This document shows, one piece after another, positions 7,353 to 14,379 of a DNA stretch of 21,464 nt. The notes below the pieces were generated by a model. That model had not been told where the DNA came from, did no database searches, and was given only the letters and a program-made list of their open reading frames with translations. Location: positions 1 through 21,464 of the forward strand of contig CAMLFV010000012.1 of the NCBI GenBank assembly GCA_946479395.1, given 5' to 3'. Position 1 is the stretch's first letter, and each line of letters opens with the position of its first letter. The DNA comes from an uncultured Flavobacterium sp. Lineage in GTDB: Bacteria; Bacteroidota; Bacteroidia; Flavobacteriales; Flavobacteriaceae. Both the position numbers and the translations under genes were made by a program.

Positions 7353-7940
7353 ATGATGAAAATAATTGGAGTAACCGGCGGAATTGGCAGTGGCAAAACA
7401 ACCATTATCAATTATATAAAAGAGAAAGGTTTTGCTGTTTATATTTCCGATGATGCGGGGAAAAAAGTCATGCAGAAACCTGAAATTATTCAACAGATAA
7501 ATGAATTGTTTAACAATGAAGTTCTTTTAGCAGATGGTTTTTTGGATCGATCTAAAATAGCATCGCTTGTTTTTAATGATAACGAGAAGTTGGAGAAATT
7601 GAACAATATTGTGCATCCGGCTGTTGGGTTAGATTTCGAGGAATTCAAAAAAGAAAATTCAGATGAAAAAGTAATTTTTAAGGAGACAGCAGTTTTGTTT
7701 GAATCAGGTTCGTATAAAAACTGCGATTCGACCATTTTGATAACAGCTCCGTTAGAAATTCGTATTAAAAGAGTTATGCAGCGTGATAATATTTCGAAAG
7801 AGCAGGTAGAAAGCAGGATTAAAAACCAACTGTCTGACGATGAAAAAGCTGCGTTGGCGACTTATATTATTGAAAATGTTGATTTAAAACAGGCTTTTAA
7901 GAGTATTGACGATATTATAAAAAAGATTTTAATTAATTAA
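7353..7940 (+). CDS. coaE: Dephospho-CoA kinase
   Basis: A 195-residue kinase that makes CoA from dephospho-CoA and ATP, the last step of CoA synthesis. It starts with the P-loop 'GVTGGIGSGKT' (residues 6-16), then 'ISDDAGKKVMQ' (substrate binding), 'LDRSKIASLVF', 'LNNIVHPAVG', 'ETAVLFESG' and the lid motif 'RIKRVMQRDNISKEQVESRI', all typical. Length is normal. Two start codons lie in tandem at 7353 and 7356; either would serve. It follows the glycosyltransferase gene by 2 bp. Confidence 0.95.
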   Translation: MMKIIGVTGGIGSGKTTIINYIKEKGFAVYISDDAGKKVMQKPEIIQQINELFNNEVLLADGFLDRSKIASLVFNDNEKLEKLNNIVHPAVGLDFEEFKKENSDEKVIFKETAVLFESGSYKNCDSTILITAPLEIRIKRVMQRDNISKEQVESRIKNQLSDDEKAALATYIIENVDLKQAFKSIDDIIKKILIN

Positions 7941-7947
7941 GTTTGAT

Positions 7948-7985
7948 GTTAACTTTAGGTTAAAAGCATTATCTTTAACTGTTAA
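7948..7985 (+). promoter_or_regulatory. GTTAA boxes phased at 11 bp before the kinase gene
   Basis: GTTAA occurs at 7948, 7959 and 7981, that is at intervals of 11 and 22 bp, and once more out of phase at 7989 inside the -7 region. Response regulators of the OmpR/PhoB type bind direct repeats with an 11-bp period on one face of the helix. The boxes end at the predicted promoter of the two-component genes, so autoregulation by the neighbouring regulator is a reasonable guess. Confidence 0.4.
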
Positions 7986-7990
7986 AATGT

Positions 7991-7998
7991 TAAATTTG
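7991..7998 (+). promoter_or_regulatory. Probable -7 element of the two-component operon
   Basis: TAAATTTG fits TAnnTTTG and lies 20 bp before the kinase start codon. No TTG is seen at the usual distance upstream, where the GTTAA boxes lie instead; that fits a promoter that depends on an activator. Confidence 0.45.
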
Positions 7999-8018
7999 AA
8001 CATATTTTTAATGACAGA

Positions 8019-9614
8019 ATGAACAAATACAGATTTCAGTTTTTAGTTGTTTTAATGAGTTTAGCACTGTTAGGAATAACTTTAATACAGCTTTACTGGA
8101 TTAGCACAACATACGAAAACAACGATATTCAGTTTCAACACATGGTAAACCAATCTATAGGAAAGGTTGCCGATAAATTAAAAGAAAAGGAACGATATGA
8201 GTTTAACAAGAAGTTCTACGAGTATCAAACAAAAACAGGTAAAGTACCAGATAAAAAAGCCATAAAAGAGATTTTTTATATTGAAAAAGACAATAGAACG
8301 AATCAGGAAATAGTATATTCTAACATTATTTCTGTTGAAAATATAAACGATTTTAATTTTGGTAAAAAGTTCATTGACAGTGCAAGCGGTTCAAAAAAAG
8401 ATTATAAAAACTATATAAGCAGTCGTAAAACCGAAGTTTATCATGGTAAATCAAAATCAATAGAAGGTATAGATTCTGATATACATCGTTCGTTAAGTAC
8501 AAATAATCAGCCAGACGAAGTTATTCAGAAAGAAGGTATTTTAGAACTTTATTATAATGATATTGTTTCAACTTATCCTATAGAAGAGCGTTTAGACAAT
8601 AAAGTTTTACAAACGTTGCTTAAACAAGAATTAACCAACAGAAAATTAGCTACTAATTTTGAATATGCTGTTTTTAATAATAGTTTGGGAACACCTATAA
8701 AATCGGGCAATTTTGTTTTTAATGAAAAAAATACCTATTCGGTACCTATTTTAACCGATTTAGAAAATCATTCAAAATACCAGCTTTACATCAGTTTTCC
8801 ACAGAAATCAAAGTTCTTGTTTTCAGATTTACTGCCATTCATCTTAATATCGTTATTATTTACGGTGGTAATTATTGCAGCATATTATAGTGCAATCCGT
8901 CAGTTAATCACGCAACGACAAATTTCTGAAATTAAAAACGATTTCATTAATAACATGACACACGAGTTTAAAACACCTATTGCAACGATAAACCTTGCGT
9001 TAGATGCCATTAAAAACCCGAAAATCATAAGCGATGAAGACAAGGTTTTAAGATATATTCAAATGATTCGTGACGAAAATAAACGCATGCACGCACAAAT
9101 TGAAAATATCTTAAGAATATCGAAATTAGAGAAGAAAGAATTGGATATTCCGAAAGAAAAAGTAGAATTAACCGAAGTGTTAGAGGTTGCAATTGACCAC
9201 GTTTCGCTGTTAATTGAAGATCGCGAAGGTAAATTAAACACACATTTTAACACCACAAGAGATACTGTTCTAATTAACCCAACGCACTTTACTAGCGTTT
9301 TTGTAAATATTTTAGACAATGCCATTAAATATTCACCAAGCGCACCTATAATTGATATTTATACAGAAAATATTAAAGATACAATTGTAGTAAAAATAAA
9401 AGATCAAGGAAGTGGTATGAGCAAAACTGCCACCAAGAAAATATTCGATAAATTCTATCGTGAACATACCGGCGATTTGCACAATGTAAAAGGTCACGGT
9501 TTAGGTTTGGCTTATGTAAAACAAATCGTAGATGACCACAACGCCCAGGTTTACGTAGAAAGCGAAAAAGGTAAGGGTAGTACCTTTATAATAAAAATCC
9601 CGCTAATAAATTAA
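8019..9614 (+). CDS. rprX: Sensor histidine kinase, RprX-like
   Basis: A 531-residue inner-membrane kinase. Transmembrane helices at about 8-28 and 269-291 enclose a periplasmic domain of about 240 residues with no family that I recognise. No clear HAMP domain follows; helix 2 leads almost directly into the dimerisation helix. The H box is 'NNMTHEFKTPIATI' with H315, the N box 'NILDNAIKYSP' (N430/N434), G1 'DQGSGM' (462-467), F box 'IFDKFYREH' and G2 'GHGLGL' (492-497), so all catalytic parts are present. It is followed after 31 bp by its response regulator. It resembles RprX of Bacteroides and its flavobacterial counterparts; the signal is unknown. Confidence 0.85.
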   Translation: MNKYRFQFLVVLMSLALLGITLIQLYWISTTYENNDIQFQHMVNQSIGKVADKLKEKERYEFNKKFYEYQTKTGKVPDKKAIKEIFYIEKDNRTNQEIVYSNIISVENINDFNFGKKFIDSASGSKKDYKNYISSRKTEVYHGKSKSIEGIDSDIHRSLSTNNQPDEVIQKEGILELYYNDIVSTYPIEERLDNKVLQTLLKQELTNRKLATNFEYAVFNNSLGTPIKSGNFVFNEKNTYSVPILTDLENHSKYQLYISFPQKSKFLFSDLLPFILISLLFTVVIIAAYYSAIRQLITQRQISEIKNDFINNMTHEFKTPIATINLALDAIKNPKIISDEDKVLRYIQMIRDENKRMHAQIENILRISKLEKKELDIPKEKVELTEVLEVAIDHVSLLIEDREGKLNTHFNTTRDTVLINPTHFTSVFVNILDNAIKYSPSAPIIDIYTENIKDTIVVKIKDQGSGMSKTATKKIFDKFYREHTGDLHNVKGHGLGLAYVKQIVDDHNAQVYVESEKGKGSTFIIKIPLIN

Positions 9615-9645
9615 ATATTTAAAACAAACAACAAATAGATAGAAG

Positions 9646-10359
9646 ATGGAAGTAAGCAACAAGAAAATTTTATTGGTAGAAGATGATCCTAACTTCGGAT
9701 CGATCTTAAAAGATTATTTAACAATGAATGATTTCGATGTAACTCTTGCCAAAAACGGTATGGAAGGATTCGAAAAATTCAAAAAAGATACATTTGATTT
9801 ATGTATTTTAGACGTAATGATGCCTTACAAAGACGGGTTTACATTAGCACGCGAAATCAGAGATAAAAATAAAGAAATTCCTATTATATTCTTAACTGCT
9901 AAAACAATGAAAGAAGATGTTTTAAAAGGATATAAAGTGGGTGCAGACGATTATTTGAACAAACCGTTTGATTCCGAAGTGCTGTTAATGAAGATTAAAG
10001 CAATTATGCAACGTAAATCTTCTGAAGTTAAGGCAGAGAATACTAAATTTGAGTTCCAGATTGGTAAATTCAATTTAAATTCTAAACTTCGTTTCTTAAC
10101 TTTTGAAAACGACGAACCAATTAAATTGTCACCAAAAGAAAACGAATTATTAAAAATGTTGGCTCTTTACGAAAATGATTTAATGCCACGTGAAGTTGCT
10201 TTAACAAAAATTTGGAGAGATGATAATTACTTCACTTCAAGAAGTATGGATGTTTACATTGCTAAATTAAGAAAATACCTAAAAGCCGATGAAAATGTTG
10301 AAATTTTAAACATTCACGGTGAAGGTTTCCGTTTGGTAATAAAAAATAAAGATAAATAG
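9646..10359 (+). CDS. rprY: OmpR-type response regulator, RprY-like
   Basis: A 237-residue response regulator. The receiver domain (about 5-120) has E12/D13/D14, phospho-acceptor D56 in 'CILDVMMPYKDG', T84 and K106 in 'LNKPFD'. The C-terminal winged helix (about 135-232) has 'LSPKENELLKMLALYEND' and 'SRSMDVYIAKLRKYLKAD', the OmpR/PhoB recognition-helix region, and ends in 'IHGEGFRLV'. It is the partner of the kinase 31 bp upstream and closes the operon with a terminator starting 1 bp after its stop codon. In other Bacteroidota RprY is linked to envelope and oxidative stress control; the regulon here is unknown. Confidence 0.9.
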   Translation: MEVSNKKILLVEDDPNFGSILKDYLTMNDFDVTLAKNGMEGFEKFKKDTFDLCILDVMMPYKDGFTLAREIRDKNKEIPIIFLTAKTMKEDVLKGYKVGADDYLNKPFDSEVLLMKIKAIMQRKSSEVKAENTKFEFQIGKFNLNSKLRFLTFENDEPIKLSPKENELLKMLALYENDLMPREVALTKIWRDDNYFTSRSMDVYIAKLRKYLKADENVEILNIHGEGFRLVIKNKDK

Positions 10360-10360
10360 T

Positions 10361-10392
10361 AAAAAAGCTTGAGAATTTTCTCAAGCTTTTTT
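10361..10392 (+). terminator. Terminator of the two-component operon
   Basis: A 14-bp perfect stem (AAAAAAGCTTGAGA at 10361-10374 with its complement at 10379-10392) and a 4-nt loop, with the T run inside the descending arm. It can work in both directions. Confidence 0.85.
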
Positions 10393-10460
10393 GTTTAAAG
10401 TATCTAAAAGTTAATATTTAATTTTTATAATAATTATAAGTTGGGTAAATAAATTTTAAT

Positions 10461-10495
10461 AAAAAAGCCGTTTCAAATTTTGAAACGGCTTTTTT
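10461..10495 (-). terminator. Terminator of the fad operon
   Basis: A 15-bp perfect stem (10461-10475 with 10481-10495) with a 5-nt loop and six T on the minus-strand side, 16 bp after the fadE stop codon. It faces the terminator of the convergent operon and can work in both directions. Confidence 0.85.
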
Positions 10496-10511
10496 GTAAT
10501 CTTAACTAACC

Positions 10512-12308
10512 TTAAAAACTATATTTATTATCAGCAATTACTTTGCTTGCGATAGTTTCTTTTAATTCAATAACATTAGGTTGGTTGTTGTATTTTGTAA
10601 AACGACGCAAGCCCATAAGCATCATACGTTGCTCGTCTTCTTGAGCAAAAGAAACAATACCTTCTTTACCTTTGGTGTAAATAATATCTACCGCTTGGTA
10701 TAAGTACAGTTTTGCCATTGCAATTTGTTCTTTAGCGTTTGCTTCACCAATATTTTTAACTAATTTTTCGGTACGTAAAATACCTGATTCTGCCATGTAA
10801 ATTTCAATAAGCATGTCTGATGCAGCCATTAATAATTGTTGGTGCTGGTCTAAATCGGTTCCGTATTTTTGTACCGCCGATCCAGCTACCATTAAAAAGG
10901 CTTTTTTCAGCTTTACAATTAATTCTTTTTCTTCTGCAAATAATTCAGAATAATCTGGAGTTTCAAAATCGGGAATTCCCATTAATTCTTCGCCAACTTT
11001 CATTGCTGGTCCTAATAAATCAACATGACCTTTCATTGCCTTTTTTATCAACATACCAACGGTCAGCATTCGATTAATTTCGTTGGTACCTTCATAAATT
11101 CTTGAAATACGGGCATCTCTCCAAGCACTTTCCATTGGTGTATCTTCAGAAAAACCCATTCCACCGAAAATCTGAATGCCTTCATCGGCACAATGCTGCA
11201 CGTCTTCAGAAACGGCAACTTTTAAAATAGAACATTCAATCGCAAATTCTTCAACACCTTTTAATTCAGCTTCTTGATGCGAATTTCCTTCAGCCAAACG
11301 TGCATTGATTCTGTTTTCGATATCACCTGCAGCTCTGTACGAAGCCGATTCTCCAATATAAGCATTTGTAGCGGTTTCGGCAATTTTAGATCTAATAGCA
11401 CCAAAATTTGCAATAGGTGTTTTGAACTGTACGCGTTCGTTGGCATAATTTACCGATTGTGTAATTAAACGACGTTGCGAGTCCAAACAGGCAGCTGCCA
11501 ACTTAATTCTACCTACGTTTAAAGCGTTCATGGCAATTTTAAAACCTTCTCCACGAGCACCCAACATATTCTCAATAGGAACAACCGTATCGTTGAAAAA
11601 GACTTGACGAGTAGAACTTGCGCGGATTCCCAATTTATGCTCTTCTTCGCCCAAAGTAATTCCGTTTGAATTTACAGGATCGTATTCCACAATAAAACCG
11701 GTAATGTTTTTATCGTCTTCAATTCGAGCAAAAACAATCATTAAATGACAAAAACCTGCGTTTGATATCCACATTTTTTGTCCGTTTATTTTGTACGATT
11801 TTCCGTCAGCACTTAATTCGGCCTTCGTTTTTCCTGAATTTGCATCAGATCCAGCTCCTGGTTCGGTTAAACAGTATGATCCAAACCATTCGCCCGAAGC
11901 CAATTTAGGAACGTATTTTTGCTTTTGTTCTTCGGTTCCATACAAAGTAATTGGCATGGTTCCGATACCGGTATGTGCACCAAAAGCAGTTGAAAATGAA
12001 CCGGTTGCTCCCGAAATATAATCGCAGGTAAGCATGGTTGATACAAAGCCCATTCCCAAACCACCGTATTCTTCAGGAACAGCAACCCCTAAAAAGCCTA
12101 ATTCACCGGCTTCGCGCATACATTCTTCGGTAAACTTGTAATCTTTTTTCTCGAAACGATCTTTGTTTGCCCAAATTTTACGATCGACAAATTCCTTTAC
12201 CGAATCGCGCATCATTTTTTGTTCTTCCGAAAAATCTTCCGGTGTAAATATATTTTCTGCTAAGGTCTCTTTTACCAAAAATTGACCGCCTCTTGTGATG
12301 TTTTCCAT
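10512..12308 (-). CDS. fadE: Acyl-CoA dehydrogenase with C-terminal extension (FadE-type)
   Basis: A 598-residue flavoprotein catalysing the first step of fatty-acid beta-oxidation, acyl-CoA to trans-2-enoyl-CoA. The core (about 25-420) carries 'YCLTEPGAGSDANSG' (145-159) and 'MWISNAG' for FAD binding, 'QIFGGMGFSEDTPMES' and the catalytic glutamate E406 in 'RIYEGTNEINR'. A further 170 residues form the extra C-terminal helical domain found in very-long-chain type enzymes and in B. subtilis FadE, whose length (about 594) is similar. It is the last gene of the marR-fadN-fadA-fadE operon. Its ATG lies 44 nt after the stop of the four-helix-bundle gene in front. The electron acceptor is expected to be an ETF encoded elsewhere. 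Confidence 0.92.
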   Translation of the reverse strand: MENITRGGQFLVKETLAENIFTPEDFSEEQKMMRDSVKEFVDRKIWANKDRFEKKDYKFTEECMREAGELGFLGVAVPEEYGGLGMGFVSTMLTCDYISGATGSFSTAFGAHTGIGTMPITLYGTEEQKQKYVPKLASGEWFGSYCLTEPGAGSDANSGKTKAELSADGKSYKINGQKMWISNAGFCHLMIVFARIEDDKNITGFIVEYDPVNSNGITLGEEEHKLGIRASSTRQVFFNDTVVPIENMLGARGEGFKIAMNALNVGRIKLAAACLDSQRRLITQSVNYANERVQFKTPIANFGAIRSKIAETATNAYIGESASYRAAGDIENRINARLAEGNSHQEAELKGVEEFAIECSILKVAVSEDVQHCADEGIQIFGGMGFSEDTPMESAWRDARISRIYEGTNEINRMLTVGMLIKKAMKGHVDLLGPAMKVGEELMGIPDFETPDYSELFAEEKELIVKLKKAFLMVAGSAVQKYGTDLDQHQQLLMAASDMLIEIYMAESGILRTEKLVKNIGEANAKEQIAMAKLYLYQAVDIIYTKGKEGIVSFAQEDEQRMMLMGLRRFTKYNNQPNVIELKETIASKVIADNKYSF

Positions 12309-12317
12309 TGTGTATCT

Positions 12318-12352
12318 GTTTTGAGAAAAGAAAATAGAATATAGATGATAGA
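12318..12352 (-). repeat. Cassette A, downstream array: five TCTANNN-like heptads
   Basis: Read in the mRNA sense, five 7-nt units start on the base after the TAG stop of the four-helix-bundle gene. The first three are TCTATCA, TCTATAT and TCTATTT; the last two are degenerate (TCTTTTC, then TCAAAAC). A 9-nt spacer then leads to the fadE ATG. The array is the inverted counterpart of 12718-12752: 12320-12329 and 12335-12345 are complementary to 12735-12755, with one mismatch and a 5-nt bulge. Confidence 0.75.
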
Positions 12353-12715
12353 CTATTTCAAATTGTTTTGAAAAGCCATTGTCATACGTTGAAATTCTTC
12401 TACTTTATTTTCGAGTTGATTAAAAAGTTCTTGATTGATATAATTTCTATGTTTTGCAATATGTAATTGTGTAAGCAATTCAAAAGATGATCCTAAAGAA
12501 ACATCTATAAAATGACTAAAAGATTTATCTGTTCTCGCAGAACCTTCTGCAATATTCGATGGAATTGAAATAGAACAACGAATAATTTGTGAATTAAGGC
12601 TGTATTTTTCATGTATAGGGAAATTTAATAGAATATCAGAAATGTTATTAGCTACCTCTAATGCTAATTGCCAAATCTTTAAATTCTTATAATTATGTCT
12701 CTTTCCTACATTCAT
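12353..12715 (-). CDS. Four-helix-bundle protein, S23/Avd-like family (cassette A)
   Basis: A 120-residue all-helical protein of the family first found as the ORF inside intervening sequences of 23S rRNA genes and related to Avd of diversity-generating retroelements. The signature is complete: 'NLKIWQLALEVA', 'FPIHEKYSLNSQIIRCSISI', 'PSNIAEGSAR', 'FSHFIDVSLGSSFELLTQL'. Known relatives form positively charged pentamers that bind nucleic acid; the cellular function of free-standing copies is not established. The gene lies between fadA and fadE, filling the junction, with inverted 7-nt repeat arrays on both sides. It is clearly diverged from the second copy in this operon (about a third of positions shared), so it is not a recent duplicate. 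It has no visible link to beta-oxidation. Confidence 0.9.
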   Translation of the reverse strand: MNVGKRHNYKNLKIWQLALEVANNISDILLNFPIHEKYSLNSQIIRCSISIPSNIAEGSARTDKSFSHFIDVSLGSSFELLTQLHIAKHRNYINQELFNQLENKVEEFQRMTMAFQNNLK

Positions 12716-12717
12716 AA

Positions 12718-12752
12718 CAATCTATTATCTCTTCTCTATGTTCTATTTTCTC
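12718..12752 (-). repeat. Cassette A, upstream array: five KAGANNN heptads
   Basis: In the mRNA sense five 7-nt units, each starting GAGA or TAGA, fill the 40-nt junction between the fadA stop codon (3 nt before) and the ATG of the four-helix-bundle gene (2 nt after). The first two are GAGAAAA and TAGAACA. All five keep AGA at positions 2-4, and the last three positions vary. Confidence 0.75.
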
Positions 12753-12755
12753 AAA

Positions 12756-13937
12756 TTAAAGTAATTCATAAATCCCTGCTGTTCCTTGTCCGGTTCCAAC
12801 ACACATGGTTACCATTCCGTATTTATTACCGCGACGTTTCATTTCATCAAATAATTGAACAGATAGTTTTGCTCCGGTACATCCTAACGGGTGACCTAAT
12901 GCGATAGCTCCGCCGTTAACGTTGATGATTTCAGGGTTTAGATCTAACTCACGGATAACAGCTAATGATTGCGCTGCAAAAGCTTCGTTTAGTTCAATCA
13001 GTTCGATATCATTTTGTTGTAAACCAGCTTGTTTTAATGCTTTTGGAATGGCTTTTACAGGACCAATTCCCATTATTCGAGGTTCAACTCCTGCCGATGC
13101 AAAAGTTACTAATCGGGCAATAGGTTCTAAATTAAGTTCTTTCACCATTTCTTCAGACATCACCAAAACAAACGCAGCGCCATCGGACATTTGAGAGGAA
13201 TTTCCTGCAGTAACAGATCCATCGGCAGCGAAAACAGGTTTTAATTTTGCCAAAGCTTCTACACTTGTTCCTGCACGTGGACCTTCATCTTTAGTCACAA
13301 CATAAGATTTTGTTTCTTTTTTACCTTTATCGTTAATAAAAGTATCTTCTACGGTAATTGGTACAATCTGATTATCGAATTTACCATCTGCCTGAGCTTT
13401 TAAAGCTTTCATGTGCGATTCAAACGAAAACTGATCCTGGTCTTCGCGTGATACATTAAATTGCTTTGCAACCGCTTCGGCAGTTAAGCCCATTCCCCAA
13501 TAATAATCTTCGTGACCGGCAGCGGTAACTTTATAATCGGGAGTTGCACGGTAACCACCCATAGGAATAAAACTCATAGATTCGGCGCCACCTGCAATGA
13601 TACAATCTGCCATTCCAGATTGAATTTTCGCTGTTGCCATACCAATAGTTTCAATTCCCGATGCGCAATAACGGTTAACAGTAACTCCAGGAACATCGGT
13701 AATTTTTAATCCCATTAAAGATATCAATCGAGCCATGTTTAAACCTTGTTCGGCTTCGGGCATGGCGTTCCCAACCATTACGTCATCGATACGTTTTTTA
13801 TCTAATTGCGGCACTTCATTCATCATAAACTCAATGGTTTCTGCTGCCAGTTCATCGGGTCTTTTAAAACGGAACAAGCCTTTTGGTGCTTTACCAACAG
13901 CTGTTCTGTATGCTTTTACTATATATGCTGTTTTCAT
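12756..13937 (-). CDS. fadA: Acetyl-CoA C-acyltransferase (3-ketoacyl-CoA thiolase)
   Basis: A 393-residue thiolase that splits 3-ketoacyl-CoA into acetyl-CoA and a shortened acyl-CoA, the last step of each beta-oxidation round. The nucleophile C91 lies in 'NRYCASGIETI', 'NEAFAAQSLAV' starts at 317, H349 lies in 'ALGHPLGCTGAK' and the acid/base C379 in 'MCVGTGQGTAG'. Its length and motifs are those of degradative thiolases. It is the middle gene of the fadN-fadA-fadE set, the same order as in B. subtilis. Four-helix-bundle cassettes lie on both sides: its ATG is 44 nt after one, and its TAA is directly followed by the repeat array of the other. Confidence 0.95.
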   Translation of the reverse strand: MKTAYIVKAYRTAVGKAPKGLFRFKRPDELAAETIEFMMNEVPQLDKKRIDDVMVGNAMPEAEQGLNMARLISLMGLKITDVPGVTVNRYCASGIETIGMATAKIQSGMADCIIAGGAESMSFIPMGGYRATPDYKVTAAGHEDYYWGMGLTAEAVAKQFNVSREDQDQFSFESHMKALKAQADGKFDNQIVPITVEDTFINDKGKKETKSYVVTKDEGPRAGTSVEALAKLKPVFAADGSVTAGNSSQMSDGAAFVLVMSEEMVKELNLEPIARLVTFASAGVEPRIMGIGPVKAIPKALKQAGLQQNDIELIELNEAFAAQSLAVIRELDLNPEIINVNGGAIALGHPLGCTGAKLSVQLFDEMKRRGNKYGMVTMCVGTGQGTAGIYELL

Positions 13938-13946
13938 CTTTCTTGT

Positions 13947-13981
13947 TTTTAGATTTTAGTATTGAGATGTTAGATATTAGA
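13947..13981 (-). repeat. Cassette B, downstream array: five TCTANNN-like heptads
   Basis: In the mRNA sense five 7-nt units begin on the base after the TAA stop: TCTAATA, TCTAACA, then one TCTC-, one ACTA- and one TCTA-type unit. After a 9-nt spacer comes the fadA ATG. The dimensions (35 nt array, 44 nt total) equal those of cassette A. The array is an imperfect inverted match to 14343-14363 (17 of 20 positions over the core). Confidence 0.75.
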
Positions 13982-14335
13982 TTATGCGATTTTAGATTTG
14001 AAAGAATAAATAATTTTTTGAATTTCGATACACTTTTCAATTAAAAGATCAATTTCAATTATTTCGTTTGTTAGATTTAATTCTTTTATTAAGATTAATT
14101 GAGTTTGTAATTCATAACACGATCCATTGGCGATGCCAAGAAAGTGTTTAAACTCGTTATTTGAATTTCTACCAGCTCCTTCAGCTATATTAGAAGGGAT
14201 TGAAACAGAACATCTTTTAATTTGAGAAATAATTCCAAATTTTTCGTCGTTTGGAATTTTTGCTGAAAGCAAATAAACTTCTTTTGTTAGCTGAATTGCT
14301 TTCTTCCAAACTATTAAATCTTCAATTTTATGCAT
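13982..14335 (-). CDS. Four-helix-bundle protein, S23/Avd-like family (cassette B)
   Basis: A 117-residue protein of the same family as the copy at 12353-12715, with 'DLIVWKKAIQLTKEVYLLS', 'IPNDEKFGIISQIKRCSVSI', 'PSNIAEGAGRN' and 'FKHFLGIANGSCYELQTQL'. It fills the fadN/fadA junction. Identity with the other copy is mostly limited to the family signature (SQI.RCS.SIPSNIAEG), so the two were probably acquired independently. Both flanks carry 7-nt repeat arrays in inverted orientation. As in cassette A, no reverse transcriptase, transposase or rRNA gene accompanies it, so the usual contexts of the family (rRNA intervening sequence or diversity-generating retroelement) do not apply. Its role in this operon is unknown. 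Confidence 0.9.
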   Translation of the reverse strand: MHKIEDLIVWKKAIQLTKEVYLLSAKIPNDEKFGIISQIKRCSVSIPSNIAEGAGRNSNNEFKHFLGIANGSCYELQTQLILIKELNLTNEIIEIDLLIEKCIEIQKIIYSFKSKIA

Positions 14336-14342
14336 ACGATAG

Positions 14343-14363
14343 AAATCTAAATTCTAAAATCTC
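14343..14363 (-). repeat. Cassette B, upstream array: three KAGANNN heptads
   Basis: In the mRNA sense GAGATTT, TAGAATT and TAGATTT lie 7 nt before the ATG of the four-helix-bundle gene, in the 44-nt junction after the fadN stop codon. The TGAGA-N3-TAGA-N3-TAGA pattern is identical to that in front of cassette A. Further upstream units, if any, are too degenerate to call. Confidence 0.7.
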
Positions 14364-14379
14364 ACTAATCAATTCTTAA

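Noticed and set aside
12318..12752. The 7-nt arrays as CRISPR or simple microsatellite
   Set aside because: Units are far too short for CRISPR, only part of each unit is constant, and orientation inverts across the gene, unlike a slipped microsatellite.
12353..14335. The two four-helix-bundle genes as one local duplication or a toxin-antitoxin pair
   Set aside because: They share little beyond the family signature, fadA lies between them, and neither has a partner gene; separate insertions fit better.
12309..14379. A diversity-generating retroelement, because of the Avd-like genes
   Set aside because: No reverse transcriptase, template repeat or variable repeat is present.
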